This document shows, piece by piece, positions 43,437-50,782 of a stretch of 50,782 bases of DNA (position 1 is its first letter; every line of letters begins with the position of its first letter). A program made the position numbers and the translations under genes. The stretch comes from Paracoccaceae bacterium. Lineage in GTDB: Bacteria; Pseudomonadota; Alphaproteobacteria; Rhodobacterales; Rhodobacteraceae. Where the stretch lies: positions 1-50,782 of the forward strand of contig JAMWZF010000001.1 in assembly GCA_024304875.1 (NCBI GenBank), given 5' to 3'. A model generated the notes under the pieces. That model saw nothing but the letters and a program-made list of their open reading frames with translations. It had not been told where the DNA came from and did not search any database.

Positions 43437-43690
43437 GGGCCGCGGGACGGGGAGGGGCCGGCCCGGTCCCTCCGGGCGGCTCGAGGTGCTGCCGTATAAT
43501 CAATGTTATGTGAACTGTTCGCCCATCCGGGGCGCCGCGGGGGATGCATCCGTCGACAGTCAAGGCCGCAGGCCGGCTTTGTTCCCTGCGCGGGACCTGC
43601 GAAATCGCATGCTTTCACTATGACCTCTAACCATATATCCCCTGCGGTGACGGATGCGCCGCGGCCCCGCTTCTGGTAACAGTTCCTCGT
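43437..43690 (+). promoter_or_regulatory. Intergenic region before the ExeA-like ATPase gene
   Basis: A 254-base gap. It starts with a G+C-rich stem candidate (GGAGGG 43452-43457 / CCCTCC 43469-43474). A consensus -10 hexamer TATAAT lies at 43496-43501, but the position 17 bases upstream is CCGGGC, a poor -35, so an activator-dependent promoter is possible. The segment just before the gene is A+T richer. Confidence 0.4.
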
Positions 43691-44572
43691 ATGACAGCAG
43701 CCCTTTACAACGATCATTTCGGATTTCGAGAACGCCCGTTTTCGCTGTCCCCGGACCCGGATTTCCTGTTCTGGTCCAAGGCCCACGCCCGGGCCCTGTC
43801 GGTGCTGGAATACGGGGTGATGACCCGGGCTCCGATCACGGTGGTCTCGGGCGAGGTCGGAACCGGCAAGACGACCCTGATCCAGGCCCTGCTGCGGACG
43901 GTGGAGGAAGACGTCACCGTCGGACTGATCTCGAACGCCCGCGGCGACCGGGGAGATCTGCTGCGCTGGGTGCTGAGCGCCTTCGACGTCCCGGTGTCCC
44001 AGGATGCCGACTACGTGACCCTCTTCCAGAGCTTCCAGGACTTCGTGCTCGGCGAATACGCCGCCGGCCGGACCGTCGTGCTGATCGTCGACGAAGCGCA
44101 GAACCTCGGCGCCGAGACCCTGGAGGAGCTGCGCCTGCTGACGAACATCAACTCCGGCAAGGACGAGCTGCTGCAGATCATCATGGTCGGCCAGCCCGAG
44201 CTGCGCGACATCATCTGCCGGCCGGAACTGCGCCAATTCGCGCAGCGGGTGACCGCCACCTATCACCTCGATCCGATGTCCTCGGACACCACGGTCGCCT
44301 ACGTGATTCACCGGCTCAAGCATGCCGGCGGCACCGGAGAGGAGTTTTCCCTCGATGCCATCCACTTCGTCCACGGCCAGTCGGCCGGCATTCCCCGCAT
44401 GGTCAACAAGATCTGCGATCTCGCCCTCGTCTATGCCTCCAGTGCCGGCGACGCCCAGGTGAGCGTGGAGACCATCGAGGAGATGATCTCCGACGGGCTG
44501 ATCCTGAATCCGCCCCAGCCCCTCTTCCTGCGGGGGCCCGGGATCGACGCGCTCGGGAAGGCGGCGGAATGA
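43691..44572 (+). CDS. ExeA-like AAA ATPase of exosortase/polysaccharide systems
   Basis: A 293-residue AAA-type ATPase: FGFRERPFSLSPDPDFLFWS at the start is the typical ExeA-family opening, followed by Walker A GEVGTGKT (54-61) and Walker B VLIVDEAQN (130-138). RQFAQRVTATYHLDPMSSDT is the sensor region. Relatives accompany PEP-CTERM exosortase loci; their precise role is unknown, perhaps remodelling of the export complex at the membrane. The C-terminal peptidoglycan-binding extension of true ExeA is missing. The stop overlaps the next start in ATGA. Confidence 0.86.
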   Translation: MTAALYNDHFGFRERPFSLSPDPDFLFWSKAHARALSVLEYGVMTRAPITVVSGEVGTGKTTLIQALLRTVEEDVTVGLISNARGDRGDLLRWVLSAFDVPVSQDADYVTLFQSFQDFVLGEYAAGRTVVLIVDEAQNLGAETLEELRLLTNINSGKDELLQIIMVGQPELRDIICRPELRQFAQRVTATYHLDPMSSDTTVAYVIHRLKHAGGTGEEFSLDAIHFVHGQSAGIPRMVNKICDLALVYASSAGDAQVSVETIEEMISDGLILNPPQPLFLRGPGIDALGKAAE

Positions 44573-46137
44573 GCTTCGACTTCGGATTCTACTGGGCCGT
44601 GCTGCTGCGCCGCCTGCCGGTCATGGCGCTGTTCGCGCTGCTGTTTTCGGGCATGGGGGTCTTTGCCGCCCTGCAACTGCCCGATGTCTATTCGACCTCC
44701 GCACGCCTTCTGGTCGAAGAGCCGCTGATCCCGGACAACATGGTGGCCTCCACGGTGCAGTCGAGCGCCATCGAGCAGCTTGCCGTCATCGAGCAGCGGC
44801 TGCTGACCCGGGCGAACCTGATCGACATCGCCAACAGGTACGACGTCTTCGAGGACATCCGCCAGATGGCGCCCGACACCGTCGTGGCGCGGATGCGCGC
44901 CGCCACCGACATCAGCCGCCCCCGCGCCGGGCGCAGCGGGGATCGCGCCACGCTGATGACCATCGGCTTCGAATCCCATTCGCCGCAGATCGCGGCGGAC
45001 GTGGTCAACGAATACGTGACCCTGGTCCTCCAGGAGAACGCCCGGTTCCGGGCCTCCCGCGCCGAGAACACGCTGGAATTCTTCGAACAGGAGGTCGAGC
45101 GCCTGAACGCCGAACTCGACCAGCAAAGCGCCGAGATCGCGCAGTTCAAGGCCGAGAACGCCAATGCCCTGCCCGAGGACCAGGCCTTCCGGATCGGGCG
45201 GCAGACCCTGCTGCAGGAGCGGCTGGCCCAGTTCGAGCGCGATCTGAGTGCCCTCGCGCAGAGACGGCAATCCGTCGTGGACGCCTACGAGACGGCCCAG
45301 GCGCAGCAGACGCCCACCCCCACGGCCCAGCAGCGCAGCTCCTACGAGGAGGAGCTGATCATCGCCGAGGCCGATCTCGAGAATCTGCGGAGCGAATACT
45401 CGGACGACAATCCGCGCATCTTCCGGCTGGAGGAACGGATCGACCGCCTCAGGACGATCATCGCGGCCCAGAACGAGGCCAATGGCGTGGCGGTCGGCGA
45501 AGAGGAACGGGCCTCGGCGCAGGAGGCTCTTCTCGAGGCCACCCTGGCCGACATCGACAGCGAGATCGAGACCCTGCAGACCGCGCGGGACACCACCTCG
45601 GCCGATCTGGACAGACTGCTCGAGAACATCTCGCGAAGCGCCGCGAACGCGCTTCGGATCACCGAACTCGAGCGCGACTACACCAACATGCAGGCGCGCT
45701 ACAATTCCGCGGTCTCCAACCTGAACACCGCCCGGCTGAGCGAGAGGCTGGAAGCGACCTCGCAGGGGCAACGGATTTCCGTGATAGAGAACGCCAGCGT
45801 GCCCCGCGTGCCGAGCGGACCGAACCGGACGGCGATCGCCGCCGGGGCCGTCGCCCTGGGGGTCGGTCTGGCCGTCGGCTATTTCATCCTGCTCGAGGTT
45901 CTGAACCGCTACATTCGCCGCCCCGCAGAGCTCAAGGAGCGCTGCGCGACCACCCCGATCGCCACGATCCCCTACATGGAAAGCTGGGGCGAACGCCTCA
46001 TCCGGCGGACCGGCCTGGTGGCCGCAATGCTTGCCGTGCTGATCGCCGTGCCGGCGGGGCTGTGGTATGTCGACACCTATTATCTGCCTCTCGAACTGAT
46101 CGTTCAGAGAGGCCTGGACCGTCTCGGTCTCGGCTAG
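44569..46137 (+). CDS. Wzz-type polysaccharide chain-length determinant
   Basis: A 522-residue inner-membrane co-polymerase. It has a first membrane helix near 15-35, a Wzz domain (PDVYSTSARLLVEEPLIPDN), a long coiled coil (about 160-400) projecting into the periplasm, and a second helix near 420-445 after the VPRVPSGPNRTAIA proline region. An unusual third hydrophobic stretch (about 480-500) ends the protein. No kinase domain is attached, so the separate ATPase in the next gene probably partners it. It sets the chain length of the exported polymer and links the polymerase to the Wza-like channel. Confidence 0.87.
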   Translation: MSFDFGFYWAVLLRRLPVMALFALLFSGMGVFAALQLPDVYSTSARLLVEEPLIPDNMVASTVQSSAIEQLAVIEQRLLTRANLIDIANRYDVFEDIRQMAPDTVVARMRAATDISRPRAGRSGDRATLMTIGFESHSPQIAADVVNEYVTLVLQENARFRASRAENTLEFFEQEVERLNAELDQQSAEIAQFKAENANALPEDQAFRIGRQTLLQERLAQFERDLSALAQRRQSVVDAYETAQAQQTPTPTAQQRSSYEEELIIAEADLENLRSEYSDDNPRIFRLEERIDRLRTIIAAQNEANGVAVGEEERASAQEALLEATLADIDSEIETLQTARDTTSADLDRLLENISRSAANALRITELERDYTNMQARYNSAVSNLNTARLSERLEATSQGQRISVIENASVPRVPSGPNRTAIAAGAVALGVGLAVGYFILLEVLNRYIRRPAELKERCATTPIATIPYMESWGERLIRRTGLVAAMLAVLIAVPAGLWYVDTYYLPLELIVQRGLDRLGLG

Positions 46138-46162
46138 AGACCGGGCGAGCATTGGGAATCGA

Positions 46163-46969
46163 ATGGAGAAGCTGAGAGCCGCGATCGACAAGGCCCGCCA
46201 GACGCGGAGCGATCATGTCCCCGCCAGGGCCCCGCGCCCGGAGCCCGCCCCGGCGGCGCCCTCGAACCTTGCCCGGTGGGAGGCCCTGGCCCCGCTCGAG
46301 ATCGAGGAAAGGCAGCTCGTCCGGCACCGGGTCGTGACGCGCCTGGCGAATGCGGCGGCCACCCCCTTCGACATCCTGCGGACCAAGACGCTCCTGCAGA
46401 TGCGCCAGAACGGCTGGAAACGGCTGGCGATCACCTCGCCCATGCCCCGGTCGGGCAAGACCACCATCGCCTGCAACCTCGCCCTCGGCCTCGGCCGGCA
46501 GGGCGATCTGCAGTCGATCCTCCTCGACCTCGACCTGCGCGATCCCTCGGCCCACAAGTTCTTCAAGACCCGCCCGCCCCACGGCATCAGCGAGGTTCTC
46601 ACCGGCGCCGTGCCCTTCGACAAGCAGGCCCTGCGGTACGGCAGCAATGTCGCCATCTCGATGGCGCAGAAGGCCGAAGCCGACCCGACCCAGATCCTTT
46701 TGTCCGAAGAGGCCACGGCCGCCATCGACAAGATCCAGGCCGATTTCGAACCCGACATCATGATCTTCGACCTGCCGTCCGTCCTGGTGAACGACGACAC
46801 CCGGGCCTTCCTGAAGAACGCCGATTGCGCCCTGATCGTGGCCCGGGCCGAAAGGACCCAGTACGACCAGTTCGAGGCCTGTCAGGCCGAGGTCGCGCAG
46901 CATACCAACATCATCGGCACGGTCCTGAACGCCTACCGGCACGACAAGCGATCGACGGGAAAGGCCTAG
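46163..46969 (+). CDS. BY-kinase-like ATPase (CpsD/CapB type) lacking a tyrosine tail
   Basis: A 268-residue cytoplasmic ATPase of the bacterial tyrosine-kinase family. Walker A is SPMPRSGKTT (92-101), Walker A' LLDLDLRDP (120-128) and Walker B DIMIFDLPS. FDILRTKTLLQM matches the segment before the fold in these enzymes. The C terminus (VLNAYRHDKRSTGKA) has only one tyrosine, whereas autophosphorylating members end in a tyrosine cluster. It may therefore regulate by ATP binding alone. It is 25 bases after the chain-length gene. The phosphatase domain at 6023-7714 could act on it only if it is phosphorylated. Confidence 0.82.
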   Translation: MEKLRAAIDKARQTRSDHVPARAPRPEPAPAAPSNLARWEALAPLEIEERQLVRHRVVTRLANAAATPFDILRTKTLLQMRQNGWKRLAITSPMPRSGKTTIACNLALGLGRQGDLQSILLDLDLRDPSAHKFFKTRPPHGISEVLTGAVPFDKQALRYGSNVAISMAQKAEADPTQILLSEEATAAIDKIQADFEPDIMIFDLPSVLVNDDTRAFLKNADCALIVARAERTQYDQFEACQAEVAQHTNIIGTVLNAYRHDKRSTGKA

Positions 46970-46982
46970 GGCCGGCAGGGGC

Positions 46983-48089
46983 ATGTGGCCTTACTGGATC
47001 CTCTTCCTCATTCCGGCCATGGTCGCGATCTCGGCGCAGCCCGCCCGGACCCTGCGCGCCGACGGATCCCGGCGGATCACGCTGACCGGGTCCTGGCTGC
47101 TGGTCCTGATCGTCTTCATCCTCTTCATCGGACTAAGGGACCGGGTCGGCGGGGACTGGTTCAACTATTTCAACTACCTGTTCCGCGCCGAGACCCAGAC
47201 CGTGCAGGAGGCCCTGCAGCGCGCCGATCCCGCCTATGAACTCCTGAACATCCTCAGCCTCGAGCTGGGCCTCGGGGTCGTCGGGGTCAACCTGTTCTGC
47301 GGCACCGTCTTCTCCCTCGGGTTGATCATCTATGCCCGGTCCATGCCGCGCCCCTGGCTCGCCCTCGCCGTGGCCATCCCCTACCTGACCGTCGTGGTCT
47401 CCATGGGCTATGCCCGCCAGGGAGTTGCATTGGGCTTTGCAATGATCGGGCTCGTCGCCCTTGGCCGCGACCGCTTCCTCTGGTTCGCCTTCTGGGTGGT
47501 CCTGGCCGCCAGCTTCCACCGCTCGGCGGTCTTCCTGATGAGCATCGCCCTGCTCAACCTCGATTTCCGGAAATTCATAAACCTGCCGATCCTGCTGCTG
47601 ATCGGCTTCGGGATGTATGTCGCCTTCCTCGAGGACAGCAGCGAGGTCCTGATCGAGGTATACATCGAATCCGAGATGCAGTCGGACGGCGCGTTCATCC
47701 GCCTGCTGATGAACGCGGTGCCGGCGCTTCTCTTCCTGCGCTACCGAAAGAGGTTCTCGATCAGCCGGGGCGAGTACAAGACCTACTCGACCATGTCCTA
47801 CCTGTCCCTGCTGTTCTTCGTCGCCCTGGTCGCCGGGCTGCTGCCCTCGACGGCCCTCGACCGCATGGCGCTCTACATCCTGCCGATCCAGGTCTTCGTC
47901 TTCTCCAGCCTGCCGGACAACATCGGGAAGACGGAGTCCGGCAGGAAAGGGATGATCTTCCTGATCCTGGCGTATTACACCCTGGTGCTGCTGGTCTGGC
48001 TCAACTTCGCAAACTTCTCGCACTGGTGGCTTCCCTACCGGATGTTCCCGCCCCTCGACATCTACGAGGCCTACGACATGAGCCGGTGA
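46983..48089 (+). CDS. EpsG-like polysaccharide polymerase
   Basis: A 368-residue polytopic membrane protein with about ten helices. The EpsG-type signature is visible as FIGLRDRVGGDWFNYFNYL (about 48-66), VVVSMGYARQGVALGF and VLAASFHRSAVFLM. It probably polymerises repeat units in the periplasm, taking the place of a Wzy protein, which is otherwise missing. Start: ATG at 46983, 13 bases after the ATPase gene. Translation is likely coupled. Confidence 0.8.
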   Translation: MWPYWILFLIPAMVAISAQPARTLRADGSRRITLTGSWLLVLIVFILFIGLRDRVGGDWFNYFNYLFRAETQTVQEALQRADPAYELLNILSLELGLGVVGVNLFCGTVFSLGLIIYARSMPRPWLALAVAIPYLTVVVSMGYARQGVALGFAMIGLVALGRDRFLWFAFWVVLAASFHRSAVFLMSIALLNLDFRKFINLPILLLIGFGMYVAFLEDSSEVLIEVYIESEMQSDGAFIRLLMNAVPALLFLRYRKRFSISRGEYKTYSTMSYLSLLFFVALVAGLLPSTALDRMALYILPIQVFVFSSLPDNIGKTESGRKGMIFLILAYYTLVLLVWLNFANFSHWWLPYRMFPPLDIYEAYDMSR

Positions 48090-48200
48090 GTGGCAGGGCC
48101 CGGCAACCGGACCGGCCGGGCCGCCGCTCGACGGTGGCGGGCCGAGGGGCTAGACTCATGATCGCCGACCTCGACGCATCAACCGAAGAGCCGCTGGAAA

Positions 48201-48830
48201 TTGACAGAGATACAGGAACGCGGCGACGCCAGGCCGCCCAAGGTTTTCGGAATCGGGTTCCACAAGACGGGAACCTCCACCCTGACAGAGATCCTGAGGG
48301 CCTTCGGATACAGGGTCACCGGCCCCAACTGGACGACCGAGGAGGATATCGCCGACACCTACCTCGAAAGATGCCGGGCGCTCTCGCGGACCTACGACGG
48401 CTTCCAGGACAATCCCTGGCCGCTGGTCTATCGCGAGATGGACCGGATGTGGCCGGGGTCGAAGTTTATCCTGACGACGCGCGACGAAGACAAATGGATC
48501 CAGTCCCAGATCAAGCATTTCGGGCGCCGCGAAACACCGATGAGACGGCTGATCTATGGCGAGAAATACGGCCGTCCCGCCGGGAACGCGGACCATTACG
48601 TTTCGGTTTTCCGCGCGCATAACGCGGCGGTCCGGGACTATTTCAGGGGCCGCGAGAACGACCTCCTCGAGATCGACCTCACGAAGACTCCCCAATGGCA
48701 GCCGATCTGCGACTTCCTCGGCGTCGATGTTCCCGACCTGCCTTTTCCTCACGCGAACTCCAGGGAGAGCCGCATGAGGAACGACCCGCTCTGGAAGCGG
48801 ATGGTGAAGAAGGTTCTTCTCAGGATATGA
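48201..48830 (+). CDS. Sulfotransferase family protein
   Basis: A 209-residue protein with the PAPS loop FGIGFHKTGTSTLTEIL and the second nucleotide strand FILTTRDEDKWIQSQ, resembling the Sulfotransferase_4 group. TTG at 48201 appears to be the start; no ATG or GTG precedes the loop in frame nearby. It presumably sulfates the polymer or a precursor. It is the next gene after the EpsG-like polymerase (111 bases) on the same strand. Confidence 0.75.
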   Translation: MTEIQERGDARPPKVFGIGFHKTGTSTLTEILRAFGYRVTGPNWTTEEDIADTYLERCRALSRTYDGFQDNPWPLVYREMDRMWPGSKFILTTRDEDKWIQSQIKHFGRRETPMRRLIYGEKYGRPAGNADHYVSVFRAHNAAVRDYFRGRENDLLEIDLTKTPQWQPICDFLGVDVPDLPFPHANSRESRMRNDPLWKRMVKKVLLRI

Positions 48831-48891
48831 GACCGGATCATCAGCCCCGGGCAGATACCGGACACCACAGCCCGAACCGATCGGCGGCCGC

Positions 48892-49725
48892 ATGAAGGTG
48901 CGGGACAGGTATTCCGTCTCGCAGAAGGCCACGATCCCCGCCTGGCTGCGTCATCGGTCCATCATGCTCGCCCAGGCCGTGCCGGACCTCTTCGCCAGGC
49001 CGCACCGGTCCGATGTCGACCACGTCCTGATATGTGGCTGCGGCCACAGCGGAACCACTCTCCTGGCGGCCAAGCTGGGCCAGCATTCCAGGGTCCTGCT
49101 GATCGAGCGCGAGACCGGGACCTTCGAGGGCACGGTCAGCGCCCATTGCGCGCGGCGCATCCTGACCGAATGGGACTATTTTGCACGAAAGCTGGGCAAG
49201 GCGGCCGTCGTCGAGAAGACGCCGAAGCACGTCCAGTTCATCGGCAAGATCAGGCGGATCCTGCCGGAGTCGAAACTGGTCTTCGTCTGCCGGAACCCCC
49301 TCGACAACATCGCCTCGCTCTACCTGAGGTTCAAGGATCTCGACGCCTGCATCGGTCGCTGGAATGCAGACAACCGGGCCGTGCTGGCGAACCGGGAGCG
49401 TCCCGGGACCCATCTGGTCCGCTACGAGGATCTCGTCTCCGCGCCCCGGGAGCAGATCTCCGGCCTGCTCGGCAAGCTCGGCTTCGAATGGGAACCGGAG
49501 ATACTCGATCCGGGTCGATCGACCTATGCCACGGCCGGGACGAAGGGGACGATGGCCGTCCGCGCCCGGCAGGTCCAGCGCGAGATCACGCGGAACACCG
49601 GCGGCTGGCGAAAGGTCTTCTCGCAGGCAGAGGCGGAGACGGTCATTGGCAGGACAAGGGCCGTGGCCGGTGCGCTCGGGTATCCGGCCGACCTGGCGGA
49701 CTACGACCGGTACGACCCCGACTGA
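48892..49725 (+). CDS. Sulfotransferase family protein
   Basis: A 277-residue sulfotransferase. The PAPS loop is CGCGHSGTTLLAAKLG, with the 3'-phosphate strand KLVFVCRNPLDNIASLYLRF. YEDLVSAPREQISGLLGKLGF is the conserved later helix. Its N terminus is basic and lacks a signal peptide. It ends seven bases from the converging acyltransferase gene that crosses the circular join. It is only distantly similar to the sulfotransferase 62 bases upstream. Confidence 0.8.
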   Translation: MKVRDRYSVSQKATIPAWLRHRSIMLAQAVPDLFARPHRSDVDHVLICGCGHSGTTLLAAKLGQHSRVLLIERETGTFEGTVSAHCARRILTEWDYFARKLGKAAVVEKTPKHVQFIGKIRRILPESKLVFVCRNPLDNIASLYLRFKDLDACIGRWNADNRAVLANRERPGTHLVRYEDLVSAPREQISGLLGKLGFEWEPEILDPGRSTYATAGTKGTMAVRARQVQREITRNTGGWRKVFSQAEAETVIGRTRAVAGALGYPADLADYDRYDPD

Positions 49726-49732
49726 AGGGCGC

Positions 49733-50782
49733 TCACTGCCGTTCCGCCAGCCGGCTGTCCTGGCGCAGGACGTCGAGAAGTCTCGCCGGCAACATCTCCT
49801 GCGCCGTCCGCCGGCTGATGTGGTTGTCGTCGCGGTAGAGCGGCACCCCGTCGGCGCCGGTGACCGCGCAGCGGGTGCCGTCGCAGAAGAGATCGTCCAG
49901 AGGAAGATACCGGACCCCCTCGTGGGCGCCGGCAATCTCCGACAGGATCCGGTTGGTCTGTCCCGCTCTCGCCCGAACATCCGCGGCGGACAATCCCGGT
50001 CCGGCGCGCCGGGCGCCGAGCATTTCGGCGCGCGCGCTGGCCCGCGGGACATCCCACCCCACTTCCGGAACGGACCCCACCAGGACGACACGGCGCCCGG
50101 TGTCGAGGATGTCCCGGACCGTCGCCGTCAGGGCCGCCTCGACAAGGGGGGCATTGCCGTCCTGCGCAGGGCGTCCCGCGGCGCCGCCCGCCCAGGTCAG
50201 GGCGACCGGCTGCCCGGCTTCCTGCCGGTACCGCGTCCCCTCGACCGAGAGGGGCCACCGGGCGGCGAGAATGACGACGGACATGTCGTCCCGCTCCCGC
50301 AGAAGGTCCCAGGCGGCGGCGTTGAGGGCGCTGCAGCGCCGGGATTCGGGAACGCGGTGCAGCTGCCGGAGCGGGGGACAGGCACTGGTTCCGATGAACA
50401 GTCCTGTCCGTCCCGCCTCCCGCGCCGCCAGGTCGACCCCCTGCCTCATGGCCTCCGCGTGGCTGTCGCCCCAGAACAGGAAGTCGACCGGGCGCCCGTC
50501 CGCCTCCGGACCCAGGGAGCAGAGGCCGTCGGACGGCAGCTTGTCGAAGCACCGGCGCCGGTCGGGGTTCTGGTTGTCGACCACGGCGGCCAGACTAGCG
50601 GCCTCGGGTGACAGCCGGCCGGGCAGGCCACCGGCCAGGTGAAGCCCCCCGCCGACCACGACCATCGACAGAAGCCCCAAGGCCGAGGCCGCGAGGACGG
50701 CCGTGCGCGGCCGATCGGCGGGGCCTTTCCTGCGGAAGGGTGTCTCGACGTATCTGTAGGACAGCCAGGAACAGAGGATCGA
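49733..50782 (-). CDS. Acyltransferase-3/SGNH family protein, C-terminal part (gene crosses the circular join)
   Basis: This is the end of the 670-residue protein begun at 1018. The reading frame continues from base 1 (equal to 50728) into 50727 without a stop: YRYVETPFRRK ends the acyltransferase domain, a membrane helix follows, and a periplasmic SGNH hydrolase-like domain completes the protein, with DFLFWGDSHAEAM (Ser about 428) and LYRDDNHISRRTAQ for the Asp-His pair. The last 55 bases repeat 1-55. The SGNH domain presumably hands the acyl group to the glycan in the periplasm. Confidence 0.88.
   Translation of the reverse strand, partial: SILCSWLSYRYVETPFRRKGPADRPRTAVLAASALGLLSMVVVGGGLHLAGGLPGRLSPEAASLAAVVDNQNPDRRRCFDKLPSDGLCSLGPEADGRPVDFLFWGDSHAEAMRQGVDLAAREAGRTGLFIGTSACPPLRQLHRVPESRRCSALNAAAWDLLRERDDMSVVILAARWPLSVEGTRYRQEAGQPVALTWAGGAAGRPAQDGNAPLVEAALTATVRDILDTGRRVVLVGSVPEVGWDVPRASARAEMLGARRAGPGLSAADVRARAGQTNRILSEIAGAHEGVRYLPLDDLFCDGTRCAVTGADGVPLYRDDNHISRRTAQEMLPARLLDVLRQDSRLAERQ
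50728..50782. repeat. Terminal direct repeat, copy 2 (circular-contig overlap)
   Basis: Identical to 1-55; see that entry. It should be removed when the circle is closed. Confidence 0.95.

Noticed and set aside
43496..43501. TATAAT as a standard sigma-70 promoter
   Set aside because: No acceptable -35 box at 16-18 bases upstream; kept only as a possible activated promoter in the region entry.

Overview
The window is a complete circular plasmid. Its first 55 bases (1-55) recur exactly as its last 55 (50728-50782), as an assembler leaves when it closes a circle, and one acyltransferase gene reads in frame across the join. The unique length is therefore 50,727 bp. The DNA is G+C rich (about two thirds by eye). 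The replication module (RepA of the RPA family, ParA/ParB, palindromic parS-like sites) and the exosortase D / VPLPA-CTERM pair point to a marine alphaproteobacterium of the Rhodobacterales (Roseobacter group and relatives). No conjugation, mobilisation, transposase, toxin-antitoxin, tRNA or rRNA gene was seen.

Layout. (1) 24416 down to 1 and on through the join to 49733: 21 genes on the minus strand, mostly overlapping by 4 nt or nearly touching. They encode sugar-nucleotide synthesis (nucleotide-sugar dehydrogenase, UDP-uronate epimerase), glycosyltransferases, an ABC-type lipid-linked glycan flippase, three acyltransferase-3 proteins, sulfotransferase, formyltransferase, amidotransferase, three ATP-grasp enzymes (one fused to a phosphatase) and two polysaccharide deacetylases. 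(2) 24571-25226, divergent: a NusG/RfaH-like antiterminator, possibly with a short upstream peptide. (3) 25374-29332: parB, parA, a replication origin (three 22-bp iterons, a DnaA box, an A+T-rich segment) and repA, bracketed by two copies of one palindrome, the likely parS sites. (4) 29366-30997: a rhomboid protease and a secreted VPLPA-CTERM protein. (5) 31348-35586: the initiating phosphoglycosyl transferase, an exosortase D fused to an EpsI domain, and an unknown exported protein. (6) 35638-38943, minus strand: a giant TPR lipoprotein and a YdcF-like protein. (7) 39364-42033: a fused aminotransferase/acyl-ACP-reductase-like enzyme. (8) 42294-49725, plus strand: Wza-like export lipoprotein, ExeA-like ATPase, Wzz-like chain-length protein, BY-kinase-like ATPase, EpsG-like polymerase and two sulfotransferases.

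How it fits together (inference). The plasmid looks like a self-contained exopolysaccharide replicon. Synthesis starts on undecaprenyl phosphate (31348-32211) and is extended by six or seven glycosyltransferases. The product is decorated with acyl, sulfate, formyl and probably amide or amino-acid groups, flipped by the ABC protein, polymerised by the EpsG-like protein under Wzz/kinase control and exported through the Wza-like lipoprotein. The exosortase, TPR lipoprotein and ExeA-like ATPase are the usual companions of PEP-CTERM-type systems, which tie a sorted surface protein to exopolysaccharide; the single VPLPA-CTERM protein is the evident client here. The least expected parts are the aminotransferase/acyl-reductase fusion, which by domain logic could make a long-chain amine, and the ATP-grasp/phosphatase fusion.
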